Shown here: positions 45,991 through 54,703 of the stretch, in pieces
Position numbering within the stretch: position 1 is the stretch's first letter
How the letters are laid out: every line of letters starts with the position of its first letter
DNA from: Geobacter sp.
GTDB lineage: Bacteria > Desulfobacterota > Desulfuromonadia > Geobacterales > Geobacteraceae
Direction of reading: 5' to 3'
Assembly: GCA_003490025.1 (NCBI GenBank)
Contig: DNJC01000032.1
Coordinates: 126,278-190,277, forward strand
DNA length: 64,000 bases
Made by a program: the position numbers and the translations under genes
The notes under the pieces: model-generated
What the model was told of the DNA's origin: nothing
The model's database searches: none
The model's input: the letters and a program-made list of their open reading frames with translations, nothing else

Positions 45991-47246
45991 CTAGCATTGA
46001 CAGTAAACAAACCACCCTCGAAGCGATTGCCGAATTCACAAACGGTGGAGCTTGGAGTCAAGCCGAGTATTCCAAAGAAGGTGTTCCCGTCGTTCGCGTC
46101 ACCGACATCAAGAATGAGACGGTTGGCCTTTCCGACTGTAAGTTCCTACCCAAATTAGCCCTCAATAAGTACGCCAGACACTTATTGCGAGCCGGAGACT
46201 TGGTAATTTGCACAGTCGGCTCTCACCCCACCCAGCCAGGTTCAGTCGTAGGTCGTGCTGCGGTAGTACCAGAAACCGCCCACGGTGCGCTGCTTAACCA
46301 GAATGCAGTGTGCATCCGTTCGTCATCGCCAGGCGTAGATCAAGGCTGGCTCGGTTATCTCGGCCGCAGTCAAGCATTCCACGACTACATTATTAGTTGT
46401 GCGCGCGGATCAGCGAATCAGGTTCGAATGGCGATTGGGCTTCTTAAGGAAATGCCCGTTGACCTTCCCTCGCTTGCCGTCCAGCAACGCATAGCTGGCA
46501 TTTTGTCGGCTTATGACGAACTCATTGAGAACAACCAGCGGCGCATCAAGATTCTTGAATCAATGACCCGAGGTATCTACCGCGAGTGGTTCATCAATTA
46601 CCGCTTTCCCGGCCACGAAGACCAGACCCGCGTCGTTTCGCCACTCGGCAAGATTCCGCAAGGATGGGAGGTGATGCGTGTCACAGACGCCATGAATGTG
46701 AACCCGCGTGTTGCCATCCCACGAGATGGCGAAAAGCCTTTTGTCCCAATGGGCTGCCTTTCTAACGACTCGATGCTCATCACTAACATCGAATCGCGCA
46801 CAGGCAATAGCGGAGCCAAGTTTCAGAACGGCGATACGCTTTTCGCACGCATCACACCTTGCCTGGAAAACGGCAAGACGGGTTTTGTCCAATTTCTGCC
46901 CGACGCAAATGCGGTCGCGTTCGGCTCGACAGAATTCATCGTGCTTCGATCACGTTCTCTTACTCCCGAGTTTGTCTATTGCCTCGCGCGTAGCGACGAG
47001 TTTCGCGAAGTTGCGATCAAGAGCATGTCTGGTGCTTCGGGACGGCAGCGAGTGCAGGAGCAATGTTTCAACGATTTCCATATTGCTCAGCCACCGCGTG
47101 CCCTGCTTGACCAGTTCTCAGCAATCGTCTCTCCGAGCTTCCGGCTCATCTACAAGCTCCATAAGCAAATCCAAAACCTCCGGCGCACCCGTGATCTCTT
47201 GCTGCCGCGCCTGCTCTCCGGCCAGATCGATTTAGAGACTGCCTAA
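45987..47246 (+). CDS. hsdS: Type I restriction-modification specificity subunit HsdS
   Basis: 419-residue DNA recognition subunit with two target-recognition domains (about 1-170 and 220-380), each followed by a conserved helical spacer (LAVQQRIAGILSAYDELIEN, then NQRRIKILESM; and RALLDQFSAIVSPSFRLIYK, then LHKQIQNLRRTRDLLLPRLL). The recognition sequence cannot be predicted. The more AT-rich, less adapted codons in the recognition domains are usual for this gene. Confidence 0.94.
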   Translation: MTSIDSKQTTLEAIAEFTNGGAWSQAEYSKEGVPVVRVTDIKNETVGLSDCKFLPKLALNKYARHLLRAGDLVICTVGSHPTQPGSVVGRAAVVPETAHGALLNQNAVCIRSSSPGVDQGWLGYLGRSQAFHDYIISCARGSANQVRMAIGLLKEMPVDLPSLAVQQRIAGILSAYDELIENNQRRIKILESMTRGIYREWFINYRFPGHEDQTRVVSPLGKIPQGWEVMRVTDAMNVNPRVAIPRDGEKPFVPMGCLSNDSMLITNIESRTGNSGAKFQNGDTLFARITPCLENGKTGFVQFLPDANAVAFGSTEFIVLRSRSLTPEFVYCLARSDEFREVAIKSMSGASGRQRVQEQCFNDFHIAQPPRALLDQFSAIVSPSFRLIYKLHKQIQNLRRTRDLLLPRLLSGQIDLETA

Positions 47247-47247
47247 C

Positions 47248-50200
47248 ATGAGCGCTCACGCCTACACAGAAGACCAACTCGTCGAGCAGCCTGCCATCGG
47301 GCTCTTTACTGCGCTTGGCTGGCAGACGGTGTCGGCGCTGGAGGAAACCTTCGGCGCGGGTGGCACGCTGGGGCGGGAGACCAAGGGCGAGGTGGTTTTG
47401 GTGCAACGCCTGCGCGCTGCCCTTTGCACATTCAACCCGACACTGCCATCGGAGGCGATCAGCAACGCCGTTGATGAATTGACCCGCGACCGCTCGGCGA
47501 TGAGCCTGGAAGCCGCCAACCGCGAAGTCTATCGGCTGTTCAAGCAAGGCATCACGGTTTCGGTGCCTGACCGCGATCATGGTGGGCAGAAGACCGAACG
47601 CTTGCGCGTGGTGGATTGGGAACACCCGGCGAACAACGATTTCTTACTGGTCAGCCAGTTCAGCGTGACCGGCGCCCTCTACACTTGCCGGCCCGACCTT
47701 GTCGCCTTCGTCAATGGCATGCCCTGGGTGGTGATCGAACTGAAAAAACCCGGCGTGCCGGCGCGGGCCGCCTTCGACGAGAACCTGACCCACTACAAGC
47801 AGCAGATTCCGGCCCTGTTCTGGAGTAACGCACTGCTCATCGCCTCCAACGGCACCGACAGCCGCGTTGGCTCGCTCACTACTGACTGGGGGCGCTTTTT
47901 CGAGTGGAAGCGTATCGAACGCGAGGACGAGCCTCGCCGCGTGTCGCTGGAAGTGATGCTGCGCGGCACCTGCGACCGCGCACGCCTGCTCGATCTGGTG
48001 GAGAACTTCACGCTGTTTTCCGAACACAAGGCAGGGCTGGTCAAGATCATCGGCCAGAACCACCAGTACCTTGGCGTCAACAATGCCATCGCCTCGATGC
48101 TGGAAGCTCGCAAGCTGGGCCATGGGCGCGGTGGGGTGTTCTGGCAGACGCAGGGGAGTGGCAAGAGTTTTTCGATGGTGTTCTTCGCCCAGAAGGTGCT
48201 GCGCAAGCTGGTTGGCAACTGGACCTTTGTGGTGGTCACCGACCGCGTGGAACTGGACGAACAAATCGCCAAGACCTTCAAGACTACCGGTGCGGTGAGC
48301 GAGGCCGAAGGTGACGCCTGCCACGCGGCGAGCGGTGCCCACCTGCGCGAACTGCTGCGCGGCAACCACCGCTATGTCTTCACCCTGGTGCACAAGTTCC
48401 AGACGCCGGAGCTACTTTGCGACCGTTCCGACGTTGTCGTGCTCACCGACGAGGCGCACCGCAGCCAGTACGACACCCTGGCGCTCAATATGCGCGCCGC
48501 GCTCCCCAGGGCGATGTTCTTAGCCTTTACCGGCACCCCGCTGATTGCCGGAGAGGAACGCACCAAGGAAGTCTTTGGCGACTACGTTTCGATTTATGAT
48601 TTCCAGCAGTCAGTGGAGGACGGTGCTACTGTGCCGCTGTTCTACGAGAACCGCACGCCGGAACTGCAACTGGTCAACCCCGACCTGAACGAGGACATCT
48701 ACGATCTGATCGAGAACGCGGAACTGGACCCCGAGCAGGAAGCGAAGCTGGAACGTGAACTTGGCCGGCAATACCACCTAATCACTCGTGACGACCGACT
48801 GGAAACCGTGGCGCAGGACATCGTGCGCCACTTCCTCGGCCGTGGCTTCGTGGGCAAGGCGCTGGTGGTGTCTATCGACAAGGCCACCGCACTTAGGATG
48901 TACGACAAGGTGAAGGCGCATTGGGCTGCAAAGACCGCACGGGTGCAGAAAGAACTTGGAGAGCTGGCCTATCAATCCGGCGAGGGGATGACGCCCGAAC
49001 AGGCGCGGCGTGAAGCGCGCAGAGCCGAGCTGAAGCAGCGCCTGAAAGTGCTAACCAGCACCGACATGGCAGTGATCGTTTCGCCGGGGCAGAACGAAAT
49101 ACAGCAGATGCAGAAGCTGGGCCTCGACATTGAACCGCACCGTAAGCGGATGAACGAATCGCAACCAGGTCTGGACGAGAAGTTTAAGGACACAGAAGAC
49201 CCGCTGCGCCTGGTGTTCGTCTGCGCCATGTGGCTGACCGGTTTCGACGCGCCGAGTTGCTCTACGGTATATCTCGACAAGCCGATGCGCAACCACACGC
49301 TGATGCAGACCATCGCCCGCGCCAACCGCGTCTTCCCCGGCAAGCATAGCGGTGTCATCGTCGATTACGCCAACGTCTTCGCCTCGCTGGAAAAGGCGCT
49401 GGCGATCTACGGCGCCGGCAAGGACGGCAAGAACCCGGTCAAGGACAAGCAGGAGCTGGTTGAGGAACTGCGCAAGGCGGTGGTCGACGCCATGGCCTTC
49501 TGCGCTGCGCATGGGGTTATGCTGGACGAAATCGAGGCTCTCGCTTCGGGCAGCATGGAGCGTCTAGCACGCATTGAGGACGGCATAAACGCATTAATCT
49601 CCCCTGATAAGTTGCGCCGTGAATTTTTTGCCCATGAGCGGCTGGTGAGCACGCTCTACCGCGCCGTAAAACCTGACCCCTCCGCCTTGGAATTCGCCGG
49701 TCGCGTTGCCTGTCTGATCATGCTGGCCGAAGCCATCCGTACCCAGTTGAACCCCAACCCGCCCGATATCTCACAGGTGATGGGCCAGATCAACGGCCTG
49801 CTCGATGAATCCATCACCGGCCACGAAATTCGCGAACAGGGGCCACCGGCGATGGACCTGTCAAAGATCAACTTTGAGGCACTGGCGCAGCGCTTCAAGG
49901 GATCCAAGCACAAGAACATCGACCTCGAAGTGCTCAAGGCTGCGATCCGCGCCCAGTTGGAAAAGATGATCCAGCTGAACCGAACAAGGGCTGACTTCGC
50001 CGAGAAGTTTGAGTCGCTGATTGAAAGCTATAACGCCGGCAGCCGCAGCATAGAGGAACTTTTCGAGGAACTGTTGAAGCTTTCCAATAGCCTCAACGAT
50101 GAAGAGCAGCGCCATGTCCGCGAGAACATGAGCGAAGAGGAACTGGTTATCTTCGACATACTCACCCGCCCTGCGCCCGAATTGACACCCGAAGAACGCG

Positions 50201-50466
50201 CCGAAGTAAAAAAGGTCGCCCGCGAACTGCTGGCCCACCTCAAGGCACTGCTGGTGTTGAATTGGCGGCAAAAATCTACGGCACGCTCGCAGCTAAAGCT
50301 GACCATCGAGGACACCCTGGACAACGGCCTGCCACGCGCATACACGCCTGAACTATACCAGCAGAAGTGCTCGGCAGTCTTCGAGCATGTGTATGAGAGC
50401 TACCCGGAGAGAAACGTGGGCGTTTATGCTGAGATCATCCCGCTTATATCCATATGGCCAGATTAG
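47248..50466 (+). CDS. hsdR: Type I restriction endonuclease/translocase HsdR
   Basis: 1072-residue motor and nuclease subunit. The nuclease site is at RPDLVAF and WVVIELKKPG (near residue 155). The SF2 motor follows with Walker A TQGSGKSFSM (near 301), LTDEAHRSQ (near 400), FTGTPL, and FVCAMWLTGFDAPSC with QTIARANRVF. Full length, no frameshift, so the restriction system looks functional. Confidence 0.95.
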   Translation: MSAHAYTEDQLVEQPAIGLFTALGWQTVSALEETFGAGGTLGRETKGEVVLVQRLRAALCTFNPTLPSEAISNAVDELTRDRSAMSLEAANREVYRLFKQGITVSVPDRDHGGQKTERLRVVDWEHPANNDFLLVSQFSVTGALYTCRPDLVAFVNGMPWVVIELKKPGVPARAAFDENLTHYKQQIPALFWSNALLIASNGTDSRVGSLTTDWGRFFEWKRIEREDEPRRVSLEVMLRGTCDRARLLDLVENFTLFSEHKAGLVKIIGQNHQYLGVNNAIASMLEARKLGHGRGGVFWQTQGSGKSFSMVFFAQKVLRKLVGNWTFVVVTDRVELDEQIAKTFKTTGAVSEAEGDACHAASGAHLRELLRGNHRYVFTLVHKFQTPELLCDRSDVVVLTDEAHRSQYDTLALNMRAALPRAMFLAFTGTPLIAGEERTKEVFGDYVSIYDFQQSVEDGATVPLFYENRTPELQLVNPDLNEDIYDLIENAELDPEQEAKLERELGRQYHLITRDDRLETVAQDIVRHFLGRGFVGKALVVSIDKATALRMYDKVKAHWAAKTARVQKELGELAYQSGEGMTPEQARREARRAELKQRLKVLTSTDMAVIVSPGQNEIQQMQKLGLDIEPHRKRMNESQPGLDEKFKDTEDPLRLVFVCAMWLTGFDAPSCSTVYLDKPMRNHTLMQTIARANRVFPGKHSGVIVDYANVFASLEKALAIYGAGKDGKNPVKDKQELVEELRKAVVDAMAFCAAHGVMLDEIEALASGSMERLARIEDGINALISPDKLRREFFAHERLVSTLYRAVKPDPSALEFAGRVACLIMLAEAIRTQLNPNPPDISQVMGQINGLLDESITGHEIREQGPPAMDLSKINFEALAQRFKGSKHKNIDLEVLKAAIRAQLEKMIQLNRTRADFAEKFESLIESYNAGSRSIEELFEELLKLSNSLNDEEQRHVRENMSEEELVIFDILTRPAPELTPEERAEVKKVARELLAHLKALLVLNWRQKSTARSQLKLTIEDTLDNGLPRAYTPELYQQKCSAVFEHVYESYPERNVGVYAEIIPLISIWPD

Positions 50467-50480
50467 TGAGGCACCCCAAT

Positions 50481-50547
50481 AGTGACACTTCTATAGCATA
50501 AGACAAAGCGGGGTGGAGACTCTCTTTTCTGCTATAAAAGTGTCGGT
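50481..50547. repeat. Inverted pair of the TGCTATAAAAGTGTSAC motif
   Basis: TGCTATAGAAGTGTCACT on the minus strand (50481-50498) faces TGCTATAAAAGTGTCGGT on the plus strand (50530-50547). Single copies occur at 52898-52914 (TGCTATAAAAGCGTGAC) and 55006-55023 (TGCCATAAAAGTGTGACC). They may be operators or recombination sites for the nearby resolvase/KfrA-like operon. Confidence 0.7.
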
Positions 50548-50596
50548 TTTGAGGTCATCACGCTCTGGCAGCACGTGTCCGTGTGGGGTACACCCC

Positions 50597-50634
50597 AGCC
50601 GGACACACTTCCGGTTACGGAAACGTGTCCGGCT
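50597..50634. terminator. 38-base hairpin between hsdR and the resolvase gene
   Basis: AGCCGGACAC pairs with GTGTCCGGCT, and after a 2-base mismatch TTCCG pairs with CGGAA around a GTTA loop. A further GTGTCCG lies at 50575. There is no T run, so it may be a protein-binding site instead of a terminator. Confidence 0.55.
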
Positions 50635-50731
50635 AGGGTCTGTTAACGACTTTTCGGGCAAGGTCCGTTTTGACTCTTAGGCCCTATCGGAACCATCCCC
50701 GATGCGGGCGACGGCACGGTTCGAGTCGCCC

Positions 50732-51304
50732 TCACTTCGGGATCTGTTCAGGAGCATTGAGGTACTTATACAGGGTACTTCTGCCGACACCGAACTCCCG
50801 AGCCAGAGCAGCCCTAGCTTCGCCCGCCCCCGCCCGTGCCTTAAGCGTCGCTTGTTGATCAGCAGTCAGCGCCGGCGTCCTTCCTTTGTACACTCCCTTG
50901 CCTCGTGCCACAGCTATTCCTTCCCGCTGCCGTTCCCGGATAAGTGCCCGCTCAAATTCAGCCACGGCGCCCAAAAGGGACAGCAACAGGTTGGCCATGG
51001 GAGAGTCATCGCCGGTGAATAGGAGGTTTTCCTTCACGAACCTGACCTGTACCTTCCGGTCCGTCATGCCCCTGACCAGTCGGCGCAGGTCATCAAGGTT
51101 GCGCGCCAGGCGGTCCATTGAATGGATTAGGACCAGGTCTCCCTCCCTGACGAACTCCAGAAGGCTCTGCAACGCAGGCCGGTTGGTGTCCTTGCCCGAC
51201 ACGTGGTCCTCGAAAACCCGGTCCAGTTCCACCCCTTCCAGTTGACGGTCGGTTTTTTGCTCGACCGTGCTTGCCCGGACATACCCGACTCGCTGGCCGC
51301 TCAC
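50732..51304 (-). CDS. Serine recombinase (resolvase/invertase family)
   Basis: 190-residue small serine recombinase. The nucleophile Ser is in YVRASTVEQ (near residue 12), with the Arg cluster HSMDRLARN and the conserved helix LLSLLGAVAEFERALIRERQ. The C-terminal helix-turn-helix is ARAALAREFGVGRSTLYKYL. It overlaps the preceding gene by 4 bases, so it is the third gene of an operon that starts with the KfrA-like protein. A multimer-resolution role is inferred. Confidence 0.92.
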   Translation of the reverse strand: MSGQRVGYVRASTVEQKTDRQLEGVELDRVFEDHVSGKDTNRPALQSLLEFVREGDLVLIHSMDRLARNLDDLRRLVRGMTDRKVQVRFVKENLLFTGDDSPMANLLLSLLGAVAEFERALIRERQREGIAVARGKGVYKGRTPALTADQQATLKARAGAGEARAALAREFGVGRSTLYKYLNAPEQIPK

Positions 51305-51660
51305 GGCGCCTCCATTGGATCGGCTCCCTGCTGCCTGATGTTGTAGCCAATGTCATACCGGGACCGCCCCCCCTGAGCAGTCCCGGCAGGGGAGGCAGTC
51401 CCTGGCGCTACCAGAACCGGATTCGCCGGCTTCTGTGGCCGCGCTGCCGCCGCTCCAGGAAACAGATCAGCAAAGACTGACAGGGGGAGATCACAATACA
51501 GCCGGCTGGATACACCGTCCGTGTTCTCCTTTAGAGACAGCCGGTACAGAGTCCCCCCGCGCGGCCCGCGTGGCATCCGCTCCTGCAATCCCGTGAAAAT
51601 TGTTGCAATCATTCTGGATTCACCGGACAGCCGTAGTTGGAGGGTGCCCGGACCTGTCAT
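51301..51660 (-). CDS. Unknown 119-residue protein of the resolvase operon
   Basis: Not recognised. The N-terminal half looks beta-rich (GTLQLRLSGESRMIATIFTG, RGGTLYRLSLKENTDGVSSR), the C-terminal half is Pro/Ala/Gly-rich. It overlaps both neighbours by 4 bases (ATGA), so the three genes are translated together. Confidence 0.65.
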   Translation of the reverse strand: MTGPGTLQLRLSGESRMIATIFTGLQERMPRGPRGGTLYRLSLKENTDGVSSRLYCDLPLSVFADLFPGAAAARPQKPANPVLVAPGTASPAGTAQGGRSRYDIGYNIRQQGADPMEAP

Positions 51661-52781
51661 ACCTCACCTCCCGCCTCGATCTGCTTTTCCGGCTTGCCTA
51701 CTGGGCCAGCCTGCCGAGCCCCGGTGCCCTTCTTGACAGGCGTCGAGACTTGCCGTTTGTCCTCCAGCAACCTGATCCGCTCGCGGAGCCTGGACGTCTC
51801 GGCTTCGAGCACCTCCGCCCGGGATGCCGCCGCCGCACTCACGGCCATCGCAGTTATGAGGCTTTTCTCGGTTTCGGCAAGAGTTATGGTGCGCGTGTCG
51901 AGCTCATGTTCCACAGCCTCTGCCCTGCCGTTGGCCTTAGCTGCTGCTGCGGAAAGAGACTCGATTCGTTCGTTGAAGCTGCTCAGCCGCTCATCCCGAG
52001 CAGCCAGTTCTCCTACTGCCGCATCGAGCTTTTCCGTTGCCGTTGCCAACGCAGTCCGGGCCGCGGTTAACGCGGCGTCAAGTTCGGTTACTCTCGCAGT
52101 GCGTGCCACAAGCTCGCGCTCGATAGCGTCGGCTTTGCCTACCGCCGTTGCCGCTACGTCACGTGCCGCATCTATCGCAGCTTCCGCCGCGGCCAGTTGT
52201 GACCGGACTGCGGTCAATTCGTCGGACACGGCCTCGGTCTTGCCGGCAGCTGCGGCTGCTGCTGATTGCGACTCGGACAATGCCGTGGACAGTTCGGAAA
52301 TCATGTCAGCGGAGTCGCTGTAGGCCGTCAAGGCGATATCCATTTCATCTTCGGCTGCTGCAATTCTTTCGGTGGCCGATTTGACGGCTGCTTCGATTCG
52401 TTCGGAGGCATCCCGGTCGGCTCTAGCTCGGTATGTTGCCAAGTGGCTAGCCAGATCGCTATGAAGTGAGGTTAGGAAACCGCCAACCCCAGTAGCCCAG
52501 CCAGCAAGCCTTTGCTCAAGGGCTTCCGGTAGCGGTGCCACTTCGGCGGCTTCTGCCGGTGTCATCTCGTTTTCGTTGCCGATGGCGGTGCCGGCCAGCA
52601 TCATTGCTTCCTCGCGCAGGCGGGAAAGCCGGTTTGTGTGTCCTCCGTTCAGGTACATCTTTCTCAACTGTGCCTGGATGGATGCCAGCGCCGGCGGCTT
52701 CTCGCCGGGTTCCCATCCAAGCTCCTGCATCGATGCAAGCACGTGATTCGCCTCGATCAATTCTACACGCTGATTATCCAT
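51657..52781 (-). CDS. KfrA-like coiled-coil DNA-binding protein
   Basis: About 374 residues. The N-terminal 100 residues resemble the DNA-binding part of plasmid KfrA proteins (VELIEANHVLASMQELGWEP, ASIQAQLRKMYLNGGHTNRL). A long Ala/Glu-rich coiled coil follows (about 115-345) and then a basic tail. Plasmid KfrA represses its own gene and helps partition or nucleoid structure. The frame runs to 53012; the ATG at 52781 has GAGAGGTG in front. Together with the resolvase this looks like a piece of plasmid backbone. Confidence 0.75.
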   Translation of the reverse strand: MDNQRVELIEANHVLASMQELGWEPGEKPPALASIQAQLRKMYLNGGHTNRLSRLREEAMMLAGTAIGNENEMTPAEAAEVAPLPEALEQRLAGWATGVGGFLTSLHSDLASHLATYRARADRDASERIEAAVKSATERIAAAEDEMDIALTAYSDSADMISELSTALSESQSAAAAAAGKTEAVSDELTAVRSQLAAAEAAIDAARDVAATAVGKADAIERELVARTARVTELDAALTAARTALATATEKLDAAVGELAARDERLSSFNERIESLSAAAAKANGRAEAVEHELDTRTITLAETEKSLITAMAVSAAAASRAEVLEAETSRLRERIRLLEDKRQVSTPVKKGTGARQAGPVGKPEKQIEAGGEV

Positions 52782-53157
52782 GACACCTCTCGTTATGCTT
52801 ATGTCGTCACTATGCGTATTATGCAGTTTCTGCCATACGCATAGTGCGCCATTGCTTCTGCAGCCAATATGCCGCTTATATTGGATTTTTGCCTTCATGC
52901 TATAAAAGCGTGACGAAGGGTCACAAACTTTTTTCAGGAAACCTTGCTCGGAACTGGCTTTAATGGATCGAAGGGGAGAGGAGACCGGGCCGGACGGCAG
53001 ACTGATCATCAAATGGTTTGCCGTTAACCACTATGGCGCTGTCTTCCACCTTTCCCGATGATTTTTTTCAAGTTTTCACCGTGTTCGTCGATATTTCATC
53101 TATTCACACTTGCCATTTCAGTGGTATGCTAAGGGTTAGCCCGGTCACCAAGATCGG

Positions 53158-53211
53158 CGTCCTAGACGGCGAGCACGGAAAGGGCTTCGCTGTGGTGTCT
53201 GACGAGATCAG
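53158..53211 (+). pseudogene. Possible fragment of a chemoreceptor signalling domain
   Basis: The frame reads VLDGEHGKGFAVVSDEIS, close to the hairpin tip signature of methyl-accepting chemotaxis proteins (GE-x-GKGFAVVADE). Nothing else of such a protein is recognisable, so it is a small remnant or chance. Confidence 0.35.
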
Positions 53212-53346
53212 CCGGAGACGTGGATTGCGTCAACAGCGACAAGGAGGCCGCAGGCGGAATTGCTGCGACGATATATGTCGGCAGGAGGGTGTTCGGTCTT
53301 TCCGCCAAAAAGTGCACAAACTTTTCGTTTCGATGGCAAAAAAGTG

Positions 53347-53375
53347 TTGACAGTTTATAATTGTTTCCGTATCTT
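53347..53375 (+). promoter_or_regulatory. Sigma-70 promoter before the two-hairpin leader
   Basis: TTGACA (53347-53352), exact 17-base spacer, TATCTT (53370-53375). It would transcribe the hairpins at 53410-53471 and the gene at 53523. Confidence 0.75.
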
Positions 53376-53409
53376 CGCCTGTCAAGTAGTTTGCATCACG
53401 ATGTATACA

Positions 53410-53471
53410 GCATGCTTGTCGAGGTTGACGTAAGCATGCGGCACCTTAAGAGAAATGTCTCTTTTGGTGCC
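53410..53471. promoter_or_regulatory. Two adjacent hairpins in a 5' leader
   Basis: First hairpin GCATGCTT/AAGCATGC (53410-53439), directly followed by a second, GGCACC-TT-AAGAGA / TCTCTT-TT-GGTGCC (53440-53471). The whole lies between a strong promoter and the gene at 53523. It could be an attenuator, a small RNA or an operator pair. Confidence 0.6.
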
Positions 53472-53522
53472 TTTGGTTGTTTCTTCTGACCTTGACGGGT
53501 CGAGAGACGAGAGGGGGGCCAA

Positions 53523-53810
53523 ATGGCCGAGATTTTTGACGTAAAAAAGGTATTCAGCAAGGGCACCGGCGCAAGGCTTGACGCCTTAGTAAGTGCCATC
53601 CCTGAAGCAGAACTGATTGCGTTTGCCCGGCAGCATACTGCCGTCAGGATGGACCACCTTAACGGGAAGCCCAACAAGTCCTTACCGTCGCGGCCGGACG
53701 GTTCTCTCGCGAGTGTTGAGGCAATCTTGGGGCTAAGGAGCCGCTCGTGGGTGTCAGGGCTTTTCGGTAGTAGAATTCGCGAGACAATTCAAGCGTTTAA
53801 GTCTGAATAG
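53523..53810 (+). CDS. Unknown 95-residue protein
   Basis: Not recognised. Soluble, begins MAEIFDVKKVFSKGTGARLD, with a basic C-terminus. GAGAGGGG precedes the ATG by a normal distance, a promoter and structured leader lie upstream, and a terminator follows, so it is a real single-gene unit. Confidence 0.65.
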   Translation: MAEIFDVKKVFSKGTGARLDALVSAIPEAELIAFARQHTAVRMDHLNGKPNKSLPSRPDGSLASVEAILGLRSRSWVSGLFGSRIRETIQAFKSE

Positions 53811-53835
53811 AATCATCATTTTATGCTGCTGATGG

Positions 53836-53877
53836 AAAGGGGCAATTTCGCCATGCTGGGATTTTGCCCTTTTTTTA
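53836..53877 (+). terminator. Terminator of the 95-residue protein gene
   Basis: GGGCAA (53840-53845) pairs with TTGCCC (53864-53869), followed by seven or more T. Confidence 0.75.
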
Positions 53878-53887
53878 TGGATACCGA

Positions 53888-54082
53888 ATGGCCCCTAAAC
53901 GTGACAGTTTTCTTCCAGAGAGATTCCCGCACGAGCATCTAACCAATGCAATTGCACGGATTGTTTTTTCGCTAATAGCCGTTGCGGTGGGACTTTTCCT
54001 CCTCAGCCAGCCTGAAGATCCTAGTACGAACAAGCTTGGCGCTTCTCTTCTTGGGACAGTATTTGGGTACTGGATTCGGTAA
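53888..54082 (+). CDS. Small membrane protein (64 residues)
   Basis: A polar N-terminus (MAPKRDSFLPERFPHEHLTN) is followed by one strong membrane helix (IARIVFSLIAVAVGLFLL) and a second weak one at the end. Family not recognised. A TTG at 53864 is an alternative start, but it lies within the terminator of the previous gene. AT-rich compared with the host. Confidence 0.5.
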   Translation: MAPKRDSFLPERFPHEHLTNAIARIVFSLIAVAVGLFLLSQPEDPSTNKLGASLLGTVFGYWIR

Positions 54083-54113
54083 TGCGGGAACCACAAGCCG
54101 CTGAGAGGTAGTG

Positions 54114-54641
54114 ATGGGTAAAAGGGTATTTGAAGTAACCGATGAAGAGATCGAGGCGACACGGAAGAAGCGGTACGCCTTCATAAAAGGCCTGTGGAAT
54201 CTTCTGGTTGATAAAGGGTTAGTCGATCCGAAAAGGTTGATGCTATGCAGTCCGTTAGTTGACGAAATCGTTGAGCATTATCTTGAAGACTGGATAATCC
54301 TCAAAGCCAGGTATCGAATCGAAAAAGAGATACAGCTGCATAAAGTAGCTGGACTCATGGCTGCTTCGATACTACGCTACAGGCCGATTGTTCCCATTCA
54401 GAATGACCTGAATGGCAAACAGGAAATATACATCAATGAGTTTTTCGCCGCAATGCATGGCCTAGGCATTTGTGGTGACCATTCGCTCGAGGTCTGTGAA
54501 GGTCTCGCTCAAGAGGAGTGGTTCGAATATTGGTTTGATGACTTCTTGTACCTGCTCCATCGACGAAACTACACGTCAGAGGCTTTGAACTTCATTTTCG
54601 AAACATTCTCTATGTTTCGCTTTCCGAACAACATCTTATAG
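54114..54641 (+). CDS. Unknown 175-residue protein
   Basis: Not recognised. Soluble, helical, rich in aromatic and acidic residues (EEWFEYWFDDFLYLLHRR). The ATG at 54114 is the second of two adjacent ATGs and follows GAGGTAGTG. A terminator follows at 54674. Codon use is more AT-rich than host genes, fitting recent acquisition. Together with the two genes before it, it forms the low-GC cargo of this end of the island. Confidence 0.65.
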   Translation: MGKRVFEVTDEEIEATRKKRYAFIKGLWNLLVDKGLVDPKRLMLCSPLVDEIVEHYLEDWIILKARYRIEKEIQLHKVAGLMAASILRYRPIVPIQNDLNGKQEIYINEFFAAMHGLGICGDHSLEVCEGLAQEEWFEYWFDDFLYLLHRRNYTSEALNFIFETFSMFRFPNNIL

Positions 54642-54673
54642 CTGAGCTTGCCGCATCCTTCGCTAGATAATTG

Positions 54674-54703
54674 AATGGCCGATTCTGAAGAGTCGGCCAT
54701 TTC
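54674..54703. terminator. Terminator after the 175-residue protein gene
   Basis: AATGGCCGA pairs with TCGGCCATT around a 10-base loop, about 30 bases after the stop. Confidence 0.8.

Larger units (their letters stand above)
52782..53522. other. Intergenic region with decayed coding traces and a promoter
   Basis: It holds the KfrA-like gene's upstream region, one copy of the TGCTATAAAAG motif (52898), a short chemoreceptor-like coding trace near 53160-53210, a good promoter at 53347-53375 and two stacked hairpins at 53410-53471. Confidence 0.6.

Noticed and set aside
53018..53350. 110-residue open frame before the low-GC genes
   Set aside because: Only a short chemoreceptor-like segment inside it is recognisable; the rest is not protein-like and no ribosome binding site is seen.
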